Positions 63,174 through 64,000 of a stretch of 64,000 nt of DNA are shown here, piece by piece. The notes under the pieces are model-generated. The model worked only from the letters and a program-made list of their open reading frames with translations, made no database searches and was not told where the DNA came from. Positions within the stretch are counted from its first letter, which is position 1, and each line of letters starts with the position of its first letter. The DNA comes from Methanohalophilus profundi (GTDB lineage Archaea > Halobacteriota > Methanosarcinia > Methanosarcinales > Methanosarcinaceae), in the NCBI RefSeq assembly GCF_004137855.1, contig NZ_QBKB01000002.1, forward strand, positions 378,670 to 442,669, written 5' to 3'. The position numbers and the translations under genes are program-made.

Positions 63174-64000
63174 TCAGAATACCAGACCCAGGTCTTCGAG
63201 TTTCTTCTTTGCCCCGTCATAGACCTTGACGTATTCCTCGGTCGGTGTAACGGTTGCAACATCATAGCATTCCTGGAAAGTCTTGCCTTCAGGTGCGTTG
63301 GCATAATCGCCTTCATAGCTTGCTACAAGTTTATCCAGAATCTGGTTGACAGTATTGATATCCATACCAGCGGTTGCACGTGCGACTTCTCCCATCATAC
63401 GTGCTTCCATACCGGTTGTCTTGTCAGTTCTGACACCCTTGGCAGCTGCAACACCGGACAGGATCTCACGGCCGGATGCAGTATCGGTTATGGACTGGGC
63501 TGCAGCCTCAAGCAGGCACATCTCGGTGCATGGACCGGCACATGGATAGTACTGGTTACCGGACATAAGGTCTGTGAACTCGGAGATGGTGGCACATGCC
63601 CAACCTGCGATCATAAGGGTCTCACGGGTGTTGGTGGATCCCCAGCGGATGTGCACAGGACCATCAAGGTGCCAGCTGGCACTGCTCATTACCATAGAGT
63701 TGAGGTGAGTTGCAACATCGACAATGGTTGTTTCCTCAACACCGCCGGCGTAACCACCAAAGATTGGCATCTGTTCATCCATGATGATGTCACTGTTACC
63801 CTTGTAGTGGGCAATGACAGCGATTGCGTCAAGATCGATCTTGAGTTCGTTCAGCTGGGAGACTTCGTGGCTGTCGTTGGAGTTCATACCACCGACACAG
63901 TCTGCACCGATGTTACCCTGTGCGGACAGGGAAGTCTCAGGGCCCTAAACGGCCATACCGGGACGACCTGCCATAGAAGCGGCGGTCCTGATCTGACGGG
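63174..64000 (-). CDS. mtmB: Monomethylamine methyltransferase MtmB (pyrrolysine-containing), 5' end outside window
   Basis: The C-terminal 275 residues of MtmB, which moves the methyl group of monomethylamine to its corrinoid protein MtmC. An in-frame UAG (63947-63945 on the minus strand) sits in GRPGMAV-Pyl-GPETSLSAQG, the exact context of pyrrolysine 202 in known MtmB. The rest is nearly canonical (HYKGNSDIIMDEQMPIFGG, GPVHIRWGSTNTRETLM, CAGPCTEMCLLEAAAQS, LEDLGLVF at the end). The codon use is that of a very highly expressed gene. An ATG at 63887 would start after the catalytic residue and is not the real start. Confidence 0.96.

Noticed and set aside
63174..63887. mtmB starting at ATG 63887
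   Set aside because: This only marks the first Met after the UAG; homology and frame continue upstream through the pyrrolysine codon.

Overview
The window comes from a methylotrophic methanogenic archaeon of the order Methanosarcinales, probably a halophilic or marine genus close to Methanohalophilus, Methanolobus or Methanococcoides. The order-level placement rests on three corrinoid-dependent methylamine methyltransferase genes that each carry an in-frame amber (pyrrolysine) codon: mttB at 8791, mtbB at 11335 and mtmB at 63945-63947. It is supported by archaeal housekeeping genes: Rpo4, L21e, Pus10, TrmY, archaeal RibL and RibC, pyruvoyl arginine decarboxylase, and a DEAD helicase with a TRAM protein. 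The genus is a guess.

Layout. 1-2.8 kb: information-processing genes on the minus strand (rpo4, rpl21e, pus10, trmY). 2.9-5.3 kb: an AIM24 protein, a broken phosphoesterase, a metallo-beta-lactamase hydrolase and tRNA-Leu(UAA). 5.4-15.3 kb: an AT-rich amine-metabolism island. A pyruvoyl arginine decarboxylase and a MtmB paralogue WITHOUT the pyrrolysine codon (Asn at position 202) run leftward. From the same short intergenic region, mttB, a corrinoid protein, mtbB, two APC permeases and a second corrinoid protein run rightward. 15.5-27 kb: a receiver-only regulator, an IS5-type insertion sequence, redox and membrane genes, several tiny membrane or regulatory proteins, cysS and rtcA. 27-45 kb: a candidate structured RNA, polX with DNA ligase, PRTase with hydrolase, TRAM and DEAD-box RNA proteins, a UPF0282 hydrolase, malate dehydrogenase, a GntP-like permease and a macro-domain protein. 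44.5-49.7 kb: a glycosyltransferase and GH15 glucoamylase pair, both with broken frames, followed by a decayed IS1182-type element. 50-57 kb: a phosphodiesterase, an SSS symporter with its 40-residue accessory protein, DUF1638, and a riboflavin/flavin block (ribL, ribH, ribC) mixed with two frameshifted aminotransferases. 57-64 kb: HTH-CBS regulator, cation exchanger, stress protein, VIT-family protein, a second receiver, a methanoferrodoxin-type superoxide reductase, and a monomethylamine operon (mtmB, a 31-residue peptide, an APC permease and two small two-helix membrane proteins).

The genes in common: methylamines enter through APC permeases. They are demethylated by pyrrolysine methyltransferases onto corrinoid proteins, whose methyl group would then go to coenzyme M through enzymes not in this window. 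The most unusual item is the pyrrolysine-free MtmB homologue in an operon with arginine decarboxylase. At least seven otherwise recognisable genes are broken by one-base indels, mostly in homopolymers. This looks more like sequence error than biology, but it must be kept in mind when reading the annotation.
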